Below are positions 35,001 to 47,000 of a stretch of DNA of 64,000 bases, piece after piece. Source of the DNA: Channa striata (lineage: Eukaryota > Chordata > Actinopteri > Anabantiformes > Channidae); assembly GCA_033026295.1 (NCBI GenBank), contig CM065175.1, positions 21,834,837 to 21,898,836 of the forward strand, given 5' to 3'. The notes beneath the pieces were generated by a model. The model was not told where the DNA came from and did not search any database. It was given only the letters and a program-made list of their open reading frames with translations. Position numbers and translations under genes: made by a program. Within the stretch, counting starts at the first letter, position 1. Each line of letters opens with the position of its first letter.

Positions 35001-38000
35001 ATGCGCACACATTTTCCACGTACACTCCTCTCCTCGCCCCTCCCCTCCCCGCCGTTCTTCTATGCAGTCTCTGAGTAATGGGGACAGATGGCTGGCAGCT
35101 TCTTGCTGTTTCTTTGGGCTCGTCCACCCTCCCTCTCTCCACCGCCCCTGGTCTCCTGCAACTGATGGCTTGGTTGCAGAGACTCCCGCGGAATAGCAAT
35201 GCAGCCCCTATCTCCTTCTCTGCAAGCTGAGGGGTTATGAGGGGAGAGGGGAGAGGTGGTGTGCGATGGTGGAGGCGGCTGGAGAGGGAGGATTACTGCT
35301 GACAGAGGAGAAATGCTGTAGGCTCGCAAGTGAGGACAGAGTTTGTGATGTAAAGTTGTGTGTGTGTGTGTTTGCTGCAGGTGTGCATTCATGCATGCTT
35401 TTCTTCTCTCCTCTATATTTTTGTGTGTCTGTGGGTGTGTGATCACTACGTGGCTTGTCCCTGCCTGAGGTGCTGTACTGTGTAGGTTCACAAACACAAA
35501 CTGTACAGAGGACACGGCACACACAGCAGGCTAACCCAGGGACAAACAAAGGAGAGAGGAGGAGGAACATGGCTCTGAGAAAGCCCAGAGCTGTCTATAA
35601 ATACAGCGGTACAGTAGGTTGTGCATTTATTGGCCTAACAGTATAATTACATCGTGTTGAGTAGATGTTCACACTGACCTATTTATTATTGCTGTCTCGC
35701 TGCAGCATTTGATCTGTGCTGCTGCTGCTGCTGCGGCTGCTGCTGTAGTCAAAGTACAACTCAGCTAATGCGGCTGTGAGATAGAAAAGTGCTTTAACCA
35801 TGATTTTGTGACACTGATGCAATGACAGCCGTGCGAACGTTTCTGACTTTCAAAAGTCTTGAATAATCCGTATTCTTCTCTTGTCCTCTCTCGCATTAAA
35901 TCAGCGCACATGTACAGTATAGCACATTTAAACGCACACGTCATATGATGTAGATGTTACTGTGTCCTAAACACTTCATGTAACACGGTGTTACAGCTAA
36001 ACCGAGGGAAACAAAAACCAAGATCCTAGACACACGTCAGAAGAGAGAAATGCTCCGGGCCTCACAATAAGTCAACTACATACAGGAATCTTGTGATATT
36101 GCATCTGCTCGTTGCATGGCAGTTCTATTTCTGTGCACGCACAGAAACACATCCCACAGCACAATAAATAGATTTTTTTTTATGAACCTTAAACCCACAT
36201 AATGTCCATTTGCCTGACTCTGGACGTTAGCGATGACAAAGACGTGAGCAGAGAGGAAATAAAAGCTTTGCTGATCAAATCAAACGGGTCTGACTTTGAC
36301 TCTTCAAATGCGCCTCCAGACCACCCTGAACTACTTCTGATTTCACACATTGATGGAGGCTAAAAATATCTGATTTAATGCCAAAAGTGGCTATTAGCAT
36401 CGGTTGGCCTCGTGTGGCCGGTTGACAGGGTGGATGAAGACAGATGCTCATGATTACGGGTGGCACGGTGGGGATAATTACGTATAATGTGTGGTTATTT
36501 GGGACAAAACACTGGGGCATAGGCAAAACACAGGAGCGCGAATTGAAGATGGCGACAGACTAAACAGCTGGGCCTAAGAATGATAACACAAACATGCAGG
36601 ATAAAGACGTGGACACGGGCTGAATGCTGATGAGCTTCCAGGGACTGAGGTGAACCGGGGTTAGGGATGATCGTAAAGTCAGGGAGATCTCTGGATGGGA
36701 AGACAAGCAAACGCGAAGGGCGGCTTACATTTCTGGTCTTTCCAGGTGACGGTGGGGTCAGGCCGGCCCACTGCCAGACAGTAGAGGTTCACATTCTCCC
36801 CTTCGTTCACTGACACGTTTTTGGAGATGTTGACGATTCTGGCCGGCACTGAAAAACAAGACAGTGTTACGAAAATATGACTTCAGAATCCTCCTTTGAT
36901 TTGTAAATTATTGGTGAGGTTTGACTTGTGATTGTGTTTAAATTACGATGCAAATCCCTGCACCTCACAGAGACAGGCAATCAGCTGATTAACGAGCTGC
37001 GTCTGAGCGCTCGCTGAACTGTACAACAATACGCTTGACCGTCTAGTTCAAACGCACGATTCTAAATTGTAGCAAATGGGTATTAAAATCTCTTTTGTCT
37101 GATATCTAATCTAATTTGATCTTTTAAAGAAGAGAAGGGCATTTGCAGAAGGACATTTGCTAGTCAGAGAAGTTTTTACTTCTACTTTTTAAGTGAATGA
37201 CCACCCCTGAATAGAGTTTTGCCCCAAACTCTCAAACTGTTGGAGCGCCGTGCATTTAGTTAGTTTGATAACAAGATGGCCCTTGAATTTAAATGACCCA
37301 TTATCATTGTTTTTAATGAGCTTGGCCCTGAGATTGCTTTTTGCGAGGCATCTACCGAGGATCCTATTTTTCTCTATCTTGCTGAAGTTTAATACTTGCA
37401 GCGATAAAACACAGATTGGAGTGGTGCCGGAGCTGCTCCTGCTTGATGCACTGACTTGAGGGTGTAATTATTTTGTGTGATATCAAGCTAGAGCTGAAAT
37501 TGCAGGCGACTTGGAATTAGGTATATATATGGACATCTGTGCCAAGCTCTGGACCCTGCAGACAAGAGTGTTTGTTTGGCTGCAGTGCAACGCGAAAACT
37601 CTGTTAGCGAGCGGCCGATATTGTCTCTGCCACCTGTGAGCTGTGAGCCAGGTCCTGTGTTTTCATTCCCGCAGAATGTACCTAATATATCCTGTTAAAT
37701 GTTTTCAGTTTCGTCCTGCTGGTGATGTATCGCTGCAATCTGCACTACACACACGGTCCAAAATATGTAAAAAAAACGCATGGAGGGGGAAGAGGTCTAG
37801 GCTCTCCTGAGCCAATACAACATGTCATTCAGGATCAGCCAGACCCTCACTCACTTAGTTTACTGGCTTGACGACTGAGCCCCAGTCACGGCTCTGTGCT
37901 GTCAGTTACTGAGCCAGGCAGTTGGACGGCCCTGTGCACCTCGTCTCCTCCGCACCATTCATGAAGACAACTAACCTTAACGGCCCAAATGAAGGTAATA

Positions 38001-41000
38001 AACAGGTGTGTGCTTAGCTTTTCATACTGCAATATGACTTTCTGGTTATTTGTTGCTCGCTTTGCGTTGCTCTTCCGTAGCCACACGCGTATGTGGGCCA
38101 ACTTTGCTTTCATGCCATATTTAAGTAATTACCTTTGAATGTATCCATAAAGACCGACCTTAAATATGCAAACATCATAAGCATTAAGTGCTAAGGTGTC
38201 TATCATACATGCGAGCACAGATTAACATTGAAACATAACCATAGAAAATTTGAATTGCCTCGCCTCATGTCAAACCTCAATCATACGCAATAGACGGCAC
38301 TATGCTTGGCTGACTGACGAAATACATAATTAAGCCATTTAGTGGATGTTTTTATGCAGTTCAGCTTACAGTACCGTGGGTTCAGCCCCAGTGACAATCA
38401 GACCTGTAGATACATTAGGCAAATGAGTCACGACTTCTAGTGCACAGTGCTGCTGACCTTGAACGATGAGGTAGACGTGGGCGACGCGGGGCTTGTTGTT
38501 GGCCTGGAAGGTGCAGGTGTAGGGCCCCTCGTCGGTCACTTTCACCTTGTCGATGTGAATGGAGAAGTCGCTGTTGTTGCTGTTGATGAGCGTCACGCGC
38601 TTGTCCAGCGACCACTTGTCTGTCCCCGTGAACAGGATGTTGGAGCGATTGAGCCAGGCTTTGTGGGTCACCTCCTCGTTGATCCGACACCTGTGAAAAG
38701 AAGAGGCGAGCGGGGCCTGTTTCACGTCGTGATTTGACCGGGATAAAGGCTTCAGTGCTGAGAGGAGTCTTCACATTAGTTGTTCTATTCCACAGTTTTT
38801 TTTTTTACTGTGGTTCTAAGAGACATACAAATGAATGACAAGGGGGCAAATACCTAAAACATCTGTGAGTCACCTGAACAGCTGCAATGCATCTTGCAGT
38901 AGATGAAATCCAATTCTGCCCCAAAATAGCACCTTTAATAACAGTGTGGGAGTTACTTTGACTGCTTTTTCCCAATCAATCTCTTTTATTGGCCTGTTCA
39001 CTGTTGGGTTACACGGTTTAACCGAGCAAACAATTATGCACCCCACCTGTTACACAGGTGGAGCAAAATGAGCGAAATTATAGAACAAAATGGGCCGGGA
39101 TCAATCAGAACAGGCGGAAGGCGTTTGTAGTCAATCGCATGTGAGGCAGTTATACAGTAACGTCGTTATTTGTTTTGATAAGTCCGACAGTGTTGACATA
39201 TTGTATATTGACTGGCCATACGCCCAGAACATGGACGCACACAGTAAATATAGAACGGTAGCATATGGAAATAATGAGAGGTATGGGAAAGAGTTGCGGT
39301 CATCGATAACCAGCCAGTCAAAGTTGCCTTTAAAAGCTTTCAAAGATGAGTCACGGGCCAAAGGTTTGACTTCAGTTCTTGGCTCGGCCACTAGATGTCC
39401 TTCCCCAGCTTCAACTAGTTTAATATCCCGCCTCTGTAGTCCTCATGTTTAATTGATATGACCTGGATAAATATTACTGTTGAGGTGGATCTTGGATTCC
39501 CTGCCAAGTCAGTGGCAGTGACACTGCAGTGTATAAGAATCACAGCACCGCTGAACCGGGAAGAACAAACAGGCTGCAAGTCCGGGGGTGGATTTTTACA
39601 CAGGTTAGGAAACGGAGCGAAAGGGGGAAAAAGAACATATTTTGATTAAGATTCAGTATGAAGGGATTAAATAAAGAGACAACATAGTATGAAATCCCAC
39701 AATAAAAATTCATTATCTGTGCACAAACGCTCTATTAATCTATTTTTAAAATTAATCACTTCTGCACTGATGATGTTGCTACAGGACTACAAGCCCAGAG
39801 GAAATGAGAGCCATAATAGCATCAAATGTGCCTCATCTTAATGGCCCGCATCAAAGCCGACACAACAGCATAACACAAGTATTTGTGCCACTTGGACAAA
39901 AGTAATTTTACATGAAAATAGAGTTTATTTATAAAGCTCTTTTAGTTCTTTGTTTGTCAGCTATTAGCTGTCCGGCGCGGGCTAAGCATCCGCACGCATC
40001 TGATTTTAAAAAATATGCAAACCTGTCTCCACTGATGAAGCTTTAAAACAGAGAATTCAGGAAAAAACTGTCTAAAACAGCGGTTCCCAATCTTGTGAGA
40101 CAGAAAACACATTTTTTTAATCCTTGTGAATTACTGGATACTTTAGTATTAAATATAATAACCTGAGAAGAAACAACAATAACTTATAGACTGGTGCCAC
40201 TCGTGTAGAGTCACATAGAAAAGGAAACCACGGGTTAAAAGACCCGCAGCAGATTAGGACCAAAAAAAGCTTTGAATGTTCTCTGCTCTGGTAAACAAGT
40301 GAATCTGATGCTGTTTGGAGCCAGAAACAACACAGAGCTGCTGCGTCTTGTGCTTGTAATTCAAATCTTCCCTGATGCCAAACTGCAAAACGAAGGAAAA
40401 GGTGACATTTAAAACACACGTTGCTCAGGTGCATTCAATTTAGAGCCGTAGCTGTGAAAACAAAAACTATAGATCTGACGTTCCGCGTTGTCAATAGCAC
40501 ATCTTCAGGCTACGCGTCTTGATGACATTATAGATCAGCTTCCCAACGTCTTTGATTTCCAACTTTGAAAGAGGCTTGCGGATGTTAACAAATATTGACA
40601 GAACTGTACATGGCTTTGTAATTACATATTTGATTTTAGCGAGGGGGGTTCACTCTCCACCCGTCTTTCAAGGAAAAAAGGGAACTGAGAGAGGAATTTG
40701 TTCCGAGAGCTGCAGAGGTGTAGGCTTAAAGGTGATGAAAGTAATGTTGACTTGGATTTTTTTTTTTTCTCTTTGCACTGCTGAGTGTACTGCCAAGCTA
40801 GGTCACATCCATGCAAGGGAAAAAAAGCAAGTTGGCTATTTTTCTGCTTGGCTGGGAGCTGGGAAAAGCTGTGATTTCCACTTTATCACTCACACTTAGG
40901 CAGGTGTTGTTGGGTGCAGAGGGGGTCCACCCACCCGACTGATCTGTGCATCTAAGTTAAAAGAGAGACTGCAAGTAGACTGGGTGACTGTACCACATTT

Positions 41001-41247
41001 GATCCGGCATCGTTATTTAAGAAGCTATAGGAAAAACGTGGGACAATATTTGCTGCCTAATGGAAGTTATGTGACGCAGAATTGGCAATAACCTGACGTG
41101 GCAGGTGGGCAAAAACAAACGGGGTTTTTCATGTAATTAATAGGTGCAGGTGTAGGATCAAGAGTTACCTCAAAGTGACGTTTGCTCCTTCCAACACTGT
41201 AATGTTGTCCGGCAGGTGTCCGAATTCCGCTCCGTGCACACTGGACC
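25978..41247 (-). CDS. iglon5-like: IgLON family member 5-like adhesion protein (gene span, signal exon missing)
   Basis: Seven - strand exons join in frame to give 312 residues and a stop: 41169-41247, 38458-38690, 36729-36848, 31562-31693, 31169-31289, 28898-29049 and 25978-26081. They encode the three Ig domains and GPI tail of an IgLON, a GPI-anchored cell adhesion family of neurons. Each Ig domain has its Cys pair: CRINEE/YTCTF, YCLAVG/YECITN and RCEAMA/YTCFAS. Motifs that favour IgLON5 over LSAMP, NTM, OPCML or NEGR1 are VPARIVNIS, CLAVGRP, RCEAMAVPPASFEWYRDD and SNRLGASNASM. The paralogue call rests on remembered family sequences. Each domain is split by an intron and exon sizes follow the family pattern. 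The signal-peptide exon, which should end in phase 1, was not found. Introns carry one Tc1 relic and one SINE. Confidence 0.88.
26833..26851. repeat. Homopolymer T tract
   Basis: An uninterrupted 19-base T run just before the SINE that follows; it may be a target-site or older poly(A) remnant. Confidence 0.85.
26908..27244 (+). mobile_element. Teleost tRNA-derived SINE-type repeat with GGAT tail
   Basis: The head GGGCAGCGAGGTGGTGCAGT, followed by GGTGAGCACTGCCGCCTCGC and a decayed B box (agttctaaatc), is the tRNA-like start of a repeat common in fish. The body has the familiar segments TTAATTGGTGACT, AATGTGAGTGTGAATATTGG, CTGGCGACCTGTCCAGGGTG and GATAGGCTGCGACCCCCC. It ends in a (GGAT)n tail. 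It is nearly full length, about 337 bp, and lies in the last IgLON intron. The family name is not asserted. Confidence 0.8.
28898..29049 (-). CDS. iglon5-like: IgLON5-like exon: second half of Ig3
   Basis: This 152-bp exon reads PVESDNTLRIKNEKTRSLLL, then FTNVTEKHFGNYTCFASNRL and GASNASMLLF. It has the second Ig3 Cys and sequons NVT, NYT and NAS. The acceptor lies in a CCACCACCAAG tract and the donor is GTAAGT. The SNRLGASNASM ending is close to IgLON5. Confidence 0.93.
30050..31070 (+). mobile_element. Decayed Tc1/mariner-type transposon (copy A)
   Basis: Broken transposase pieces appear in several + strand frames. There is a helix-turn-helix-like N-terminal remnant near 30080-30190, a catalytic-region block NRIMWSDETKVELFG at about 30388-30432, then RTWWRLADVFGV, and the C-terminal part NRVNYLSWPPESPDL near 30718-30762. 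Internal stops and frameshifts show it is dead. It shares long stretches and its right end with copy B at 53390-54225. Terminal inverted repeats are not clear, so both ends are approximate. It sits in the intron that splits Ig3 of the IgLON gene. Confidence 0.85.
31169..31289 (-). CDS. iglon5-like: IgLON5-like exon: first half of Ig3
   Basis: This 121-bp exon begins with PPMITDIKNMPAHLGKTAIL and runs through RCEAMAVPPASFEWYRDDH. It has the first Ig3 Cys and core Trp. The acceptor is TTTTTCTGCCAG and the donor GTAAGA. It is separated from the previous exon by only 272 bp. Confidence 0.93.
31562..31693 (-). CDS. iglon5-like: IgLON5-like exon: second half of Ig2
   Basis: This 132-bp exon reads GLVSEGEFLDITEIKRQQAE, then DYECITNNGVAPPDQRKVKV and TVN. 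It carries the second Ig2 Cys. The acceptor is CAATAG and the donor GTAAGT. The last T joins AC of the next exon as Tyr, giving the family YPP linker to Ig3. Confidence 0.92.
31694..36728. other. IgLON5-like intron within Ig2 (5.0 kb)
   Basis: No exon recognised. It includes GC-richer unique sequence with repeated ATTA cores at about 32850-32960, a G-rich stretch near 33120-33170, a (CTG)n tract near 35717-35746, and short GT tracts near 34870-34890 and 35356-35371. The open frames here have no domain signature. Confidence 0.6.
36729..36848 (-). CDS. iglon5-like: IgLON5-like exon: first half of Ig2
   Basis: This 120-bp exon reads VPARIVNISKNVSVNEGENV, then NLYCLAVGRPDPTVTWKDQK. It carries the first Ig2 Cys and core Trp. 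It is too short to stand out as an open frame and was found by matching phase and family motif. The acceptor is TTTTTCAG and the donor GTAAGC. Sequons NIS and NVS are present. Confidence 0.92.
36849..38457. other. IgLON5-like intron between Ig1 and Ig2 (1.6 kb)
   Basis: Unique AT-rich sequence. Nothing recognisable beyond the splice signals at its ends. Confidence 0.6.
38458..38690 (-). CDS. iglon5-like: IgLON5-like exon: main part of Ig1
   Basis: This 233-bp exon encodes 77 full codons from CRINEEVTHKAWLNRSNILF to VAHVYLIVQ. It holds both Ig1 cysteines, the core Trp in KAWLNRS, the family block GTDKWSLDKRV and the DEGPYTCTFQ motif. Acceptor CTTTTCACAG; donor GTCAGC. The trailing G joins the next exon to form Val. 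Confidence 0.93.
38691..41168. other. IgLON5-like intron within Ig1 (2.5 kb)
   Basis: Unique sequence. A frame at 39090-39452 is open for 120 codons on the + strand but shows no domain, codon bias or splice context and is treated as chance. Confidence 0.55.
41169..41247 (-). CDS. iglon5-like: IgLON5-like exon: mature N-terminus and first part of Ig1
   Basis: A 79-bp exon between a TTCTTGGCAG acceptor and a GTAACT donor reads SSVHGAEFGHLPDNITVLEG then ANVTL. This is the IgLON N-terminal pattern (x-DNxTVxxGxxxTLR) and precedes the first Ig1 Cys. The two opening bases complete a codon begun in the unseen leader exon. The last AG joins with G of the next exon to make Arg. Sequons NIT and NVT are present. 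Confidence 0.8.
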
Positions 41248-41624
41248 CTGCCAAGAAAAACACGGGAGCAATGAGCATCCAATGAAGGCAGCAGACGCTC
41301 TGCTGGTGGCGTTCAGTCTCAGGTCATGTAGCCGAGGGTCGACCTACATCACCAAATCAGGTTGGGCGGGGCTGCGCCCTGCATCCCGCCTTACTTACTT
41401 ACTTCTGAAGGGAAAATAATAAATATACTAAACAAAAGAGTCACAATGTCTGCACTGACCCCCATACTTGAATAATGATTTGGTTTTACCCTGCATTCTG
41501 GTGGGATGCACGTTCATTGAACAGCGCTGATAATGAGCCAAGGGAAGAGGATTCACGCAGAGTTGCCGGAGCGTGAAATGAAAGGACAGCAACGGTAACA
41601 GAAGGGATGCTCATCCTGCCTACC

Positions 41625-41656
41625 AACACACACACACACACACACGCACACACACA
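41625..41656. repeat. (CA)n microsatellite
   Basis: About 16 CA units with one CG interruption. Confidence 0.95.
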
Positions 41657-43339
41657 GAAGAAAGGCGCCTCCTTTATAAAGGCACAAACAAGAACAGACA
41701 CACATCCAGAGAGCCATTAGTTGAAGAGGAAATACAAACTTGGCATCTGTGAATCTGGGAGGTGTGTTTGACACACTCAGGTGGGAAACTTTGAAGTCAT
41801 TTTTGTGAACTCGCCTGGACTGCAGACAAAGATTACGCCTACCGTGGCAGGCCGCTCCCCACTAAGACACCTGGCTCTGTCCGTCTAAACTCTGCCAAAT
41901 CACAGTAGGACACCAGATACCTAAGACTGTATCCCCCCTCCATCTCTAATCTTTTCTCCCTCTACCTGCAAGATGACCTCAATATCTCAATAGGCATTTG
42001 CTGTAGTCTAGCCTTGAGGTTTAATAAATGGTGACTTTATGAAATAAAGCGGCTGCAGTCACAAGCTAAGAAGCACCTCAAGGTTTGTTAAATAGCTGCA
42101 CAAAGTCAAAGACACGTTAAGCATGCCAAATCCGCTAACAGATAAGACTCAAAATGATGGCAATGCACTACTAAATGGACAGGAAATGTGGTTTTAAATT
42201 AAAGGTTTGATTACAAAGAATAATGAGAGCGGCTTGAGAGAGACTTCCGAATTATAATGCATGTCATGGATTGCTAAGAAAAAGGTTTTCAAACTGCACA
42301 GCAGAAAGTCCTGAAAAGTGCCAGCTACACTAAATAATAATCACGTATTAAAAAGACAGTAATTATGCCTGTTTTCTTTTTCGGCATGCTGCGTAAATAT
42401 CAAAGTGTGGCTTGCTGTATATGTATGGTGTATTAAAGAGCTGCTATGATGGAAAACAACAAAACAGGAGCTTTAGGGTGGAATGAGGTGGAGATGGGAG
42501 CCCAGGTGTGCTGTCAAAATACCGAGCTCTGCCTCTGCTTCCTTTTTGTGTTTTTTAAAATTTCGAATCACACGCCTGGAGATTTGGCGATGTCGAAGTT
42601 TCTCCCTTTGTGACATCACACTGGTCATACGCCCACGAAACGACCCTTTGAAACCGGGGTGAATTATCCAGCTTCAGCAGGATCAAACTCCAGTTTACCG
42701 ATGACTCTATAAGTACTCTCCATTTATGTTTCCAGTCACTGCCAGTAAATAGCTGCAGCAACAATGTAAGAGAATATATATTATTCATTGGGCTGTGTTT
42801 GCATTGGCTGCCTTTCACCCCCAGCCAAACAGACTGGGAGCTTGTGAATAATGCAACTTTTATGTTAACAGCTTCCAAATGTACCGAATAAAAAGTGATG
42901 TCTTTAAAATGCCGTCAGTATTTATAAAAATGCATTTTAAAAGGACCACCGTGCCAGCCACTTTAATGTTTGCGTGTTCATGCGTAAACTCGTGCGTGTG
43001 CTGCTCACGCCTGGATGTATACGAGCAGTGGTGGTTTCTGGGCGTCTGTGGCTCAGGTGTGCGAGTGTCTACGTTTGTGGTGCAGAATCAAGGGAAGAGG
43101 ACAAACTAATGACGCCTCAAAAGAAAAGTGGCGCTGAAAAGCTCTCGCTAAAAGCTGTAATCGCATTAATGGCTGCTGCTGCTGCCTGTCCTATGTAGAG
43201 CGGGCCGGGGATCTCAGAACTGGCTCAGTCGCCCGCTCTATCTTTGAAAGCCTTGGGGGAGGGGTGCAGCACATTAGCCATTGTGTCCGCTGTTCGAAAA
43301 CTGTCACAAGCTCTCGATTATTCGTGGTTTTTCGTGTGG

Positions 43340-43361
43340 AGCGATGCTGCGTAGCATCGCT
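43340..43361. repeat. Perfect inverted repeat, 9-bp stem with 4-nt loop
   Basis: AGCGATGCT (43340-43348), loop GCGT, then AGCATCGCT (43353-43361), an exact reverse complement. No T run follows and no gene is adjacent. Function unknown. Confidence 0.6.
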
Positions 43362-43999
43362 GTGCTCACGCTTCCTGTCTTAGACGGAGAGACACCAGCT
43401 CAAGCCCTCAGCTGCTCCCTTTCCAGTGCTCAGGATTCACACACTAGACTTTATTTAGGTTAATTCAATTCAGTTCCAGGGCTTTGGGCTTGGGGACGGG
43501 TGTGACACGCTGTCATAAATACCACTACCCCACATATGCAATTACAGACACCCACACGGAGGAAAAGACGTTCTCTATCACATAATGTAACCACAGGGAC
43601 ACACATGCACACATTCTGATTGAATGAATGATGCGTGCATATGCTGAATGCTCCAAACAACATTGCGAAGGTTACAAACCAGCGGGGAGCTATTCCCATT
43701 TCCCTACTCAATTCCCATTTTCACAGCTCGATTGGCACCTCACATTCTAAAACCTGTATCACCCTGCCTCCACTCACAGGCGCCGCACAACACGATAACC
43801 AGGTCAACACATGCAGCCCACACTTTTGCTCACACACCAGATCACAGGACCAATCAAAGCCATGCAAGCTCACACACACACAAACACACTCATCGATGGG
43901 CCAAACCAGCTCGGAGATGAAGGTTTGTCAGAGTTCAGCGTGTCAGTGAACACAGCGTGGATTTACTTGAAATTCCCCGGTTGAAAATACCTACGTTCA

Positions 44000-44000
<1 letters not shown>

Positions 44001-44058
<58 letters not shown>
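44001..44058. repeat. (AC)n microsatellite
   Basis: About 29 AC units with a single interruption (acaaac at 44041-44046), the longest dinucleotide tract in the window. Confidence 0.97.
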
Positions 44059-47000
44059 TTTTTTGATCTTTGTCACTGCTCAGTGAACCTGTGAAATGAA
44101 CTTTGCATAGCAACTTGAAACCACTTTTATCCGGAGACACAAGCTGGGGTTCCCCCTACCTTCATTCCACAGAGCGCTGCACGAGAAGCAATCAAATATC
44201 ATCGTTTGCTTGAAAGCGGGACCTTCAAAATCCCCCAAACACCAAGGTGTCCTGCACGGAGATGACGAGCTCTAAGGAAGGTGAACTAGCTATTGCATAA
44301 AGTGAAGTGCCTGCCTGGCTGTCGATTTATACAGTTTATCCTAAAAACATGCACATATATGGGAAGATTGTTTCTTATAGAAATTGTATAACTGCTTGGT
44401 CACATTCAACAACATTCAGCTTCAAAACACTTGACACGAGGAACCAGATCCACTTTCTTTAAACTCTCCCTCCCCCCAAACCCCCAAAACTCATGCACAA
44501 AGTGCACAAGTTCAAAACAAAGAATCCAATGTGTCTTGTTGAGGGGGTCAACTTAATAATTGTTTACCTAAATTATGTGTTAGTGTGCTATAATAATATG
44601 ATCTCTGATGATGTCACTAGCTCAAAATTTGAGGAACCATTTCCACACGATGATGCAACATAAAAACTTAAGTGATCCCTTTTAACATTAACATATAGAT
44701 AAATTCTTTTAACATTTTGAAAATGACAAATTGGGGGTAAATTTGATGATGACATTTGATGCATAGGTCATCGACCTATGGGTCCATAGGAAAGACTAAA
44801 CATTGTGCTGTGAGAAGGAAGGAAGAAATCAGTGCGATTAAAATGTTAAATACATATGGAAGTAAATTATAATGGCTTCTACAGATCTGCATCGTGTGTG
44901 TGTTTGAAGCATCTCATTTAAATACAAGTGGGAGTGTGTGTAAAACAACCAAACGTGGGCATAATGTGCCTGACAGACAGCACACGTCTCCCTCTCTTTG
45001 ATGTAATCCACATTATTTATCCCTTTTGGGCAATTAATACAAATGTTGCAGGCAAAACACAATGGACATGATCAAACAGTGCGGTAATGAGTCCAGAGTG
45101 CACCCAGCAGTGTGCTGCTGAGTGGCCAAAGCAGAATCTTCACACCAGACTTTCAGTTTCTGGGCTTCTCCTGCCTTTATTGATCCCCATCTCAAATTCT
45201 CCTTTTTCTCTGCTACCTCCTGGGGCTCAGCATGCAGGCAGATGAACTGCACCCACCAGGAGGATTCAGGAGTCTTGCCCACCGACAACCCAGAAAGGAG
45301 GGTGCTTGCCAACAGGGAAGCTTAAATCACTGGTTACCCTGCAGAAGCACAATACAATGATAATCCCCCCCACCCCCCACACACACACACACGAAAACTC
45401 CCCACAACTCGAAAAAAAAAACTTTTGTATTTATGGTTTTAATAGACTACTTAGCCAAACCAAAACTGGATTTCTTTATAGGAGCGAGAAAGCCAGAGTC
45501 CGCAGAAGACCCGCCTGGGCCGAGCCTGAGTACCGGTGATGATAAATAACCATGTGGCGGCTAACACCGCAGTGGCTCCTGGATTTGGCTTGGCCACCGG
45601 CATATTGAATTTCCCCGCTCGCTGTTGTGATGCAGTCTGTCCAAGCTCCCGGTCTTGCTTGTCCTTGCTATGACCTGCTGTTCTGGCACACAGGAGGAGC
45701 CCCAGCCTCCATACCATACATGCTGCACGCACTTGTAATGACCCCCCCCACCAAGCCTTTGTCTGCGCACAGTATTGAGCCGTGGGTCTAGATCTGTCTG
45801 GCATTTTAAAGAGAATAAAATTTTATGGACATGCCTGAGGGACTACACGCGGGGAAACACTGGGCTGGCAGACCATTAATTCACCTACACTGTAGCTCTC
45901 TCTTTGCCACTCACTTCTGTTGTTATATGCCCTGCAAAAACAGAAATCTGTTTTGCTCATCTGTGGATAACACTTTTTCTATTGCTGGCCCATAGGTAGA
46001 CATTCACATAATTCCCTCCACTTGTGGTCCAGTGTTATTGTCTCTGTGCTCTCTTGCAGTGTGTCTTTTGTCTGTGAAAGCGTTGCGAGGCTGTTTGCTC
46101 AGTACCCACGAGACATCTATTATGTGATTTGTATTCTCTTGACTTTTACATGCGCCTGTTTGTAATTGCACTTGCTACTGGCAGACACTTATGAGTAGAG
46201 CTCTATTGAGCTGTACAACTTTAGCCGGCACACTCCTTGCAAGGCTGTCTTTGTACTGTTCATCTACTTCGCATTGCCCTTGACGATCAAATAAACACAG
46301 AGAGGAGTGAAAGCTACTTCTGAAAGCATGATTGGCGTCAAGACGGATAACGGCGGAGACTATAATGAAACCCATAACAATAATCCACGTTAACGGAGGC
46401 TGCAGCGGTTTAGAAATTGAAAGGAAAAGGAGAGAGACACAGCACAAGGTTGGCGGAGGTGAAAACAGATAGCCAGGGTGAAAAGTCATTAAGAACGAGG
46501 AAAAGCTGTAGTAGAATTTACAATTACAGGATGTTGTGGAGCAGCAGCGCTAGAAGCAAAGCAGGAATCGAAAAGCAGCAAGTTCAGGTGATAATGGCAG
46601 CGTTGCCACTGCGTAGTGCAGCCGGAGACGGAGCGGAAAAGTAGCATCGATATGGAGAAGGGGGGAAAAGTACGAGGACGCCATCGGTAACACTGGGGCA
46701 CGGAGCAAAGAAAAGGAAAGACACACCCGCATAATTAACACTGGCACGCTGCAGCCAATTAAATATTTACAGAGGCACTTCCCTCCGACACCTTGATGAT
46801 GAAGCGAAGCAGCCCAAGGATTATCAGATGCCAGGAGCCTCAGGCAGGAGAAAAGGGGCTGGGGTGGGGGATTAAACATTAACCAGCACAGAGATCCCGT
46901 TCTCTTCCTCATCTGATCCCATTAACTCAGGACGGCCCAAATCCAACCTCATGTCCACCTCTCCGTAGCCCTATCTTCCCGCACACCTCCTCCTCCTGCT

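Noticed and set aside
39090..39452. A + strand 120-codon frame in the Ig1 intron
   Set aside because: No domain, no start or splice context, and it sits inside a well-supported intron.
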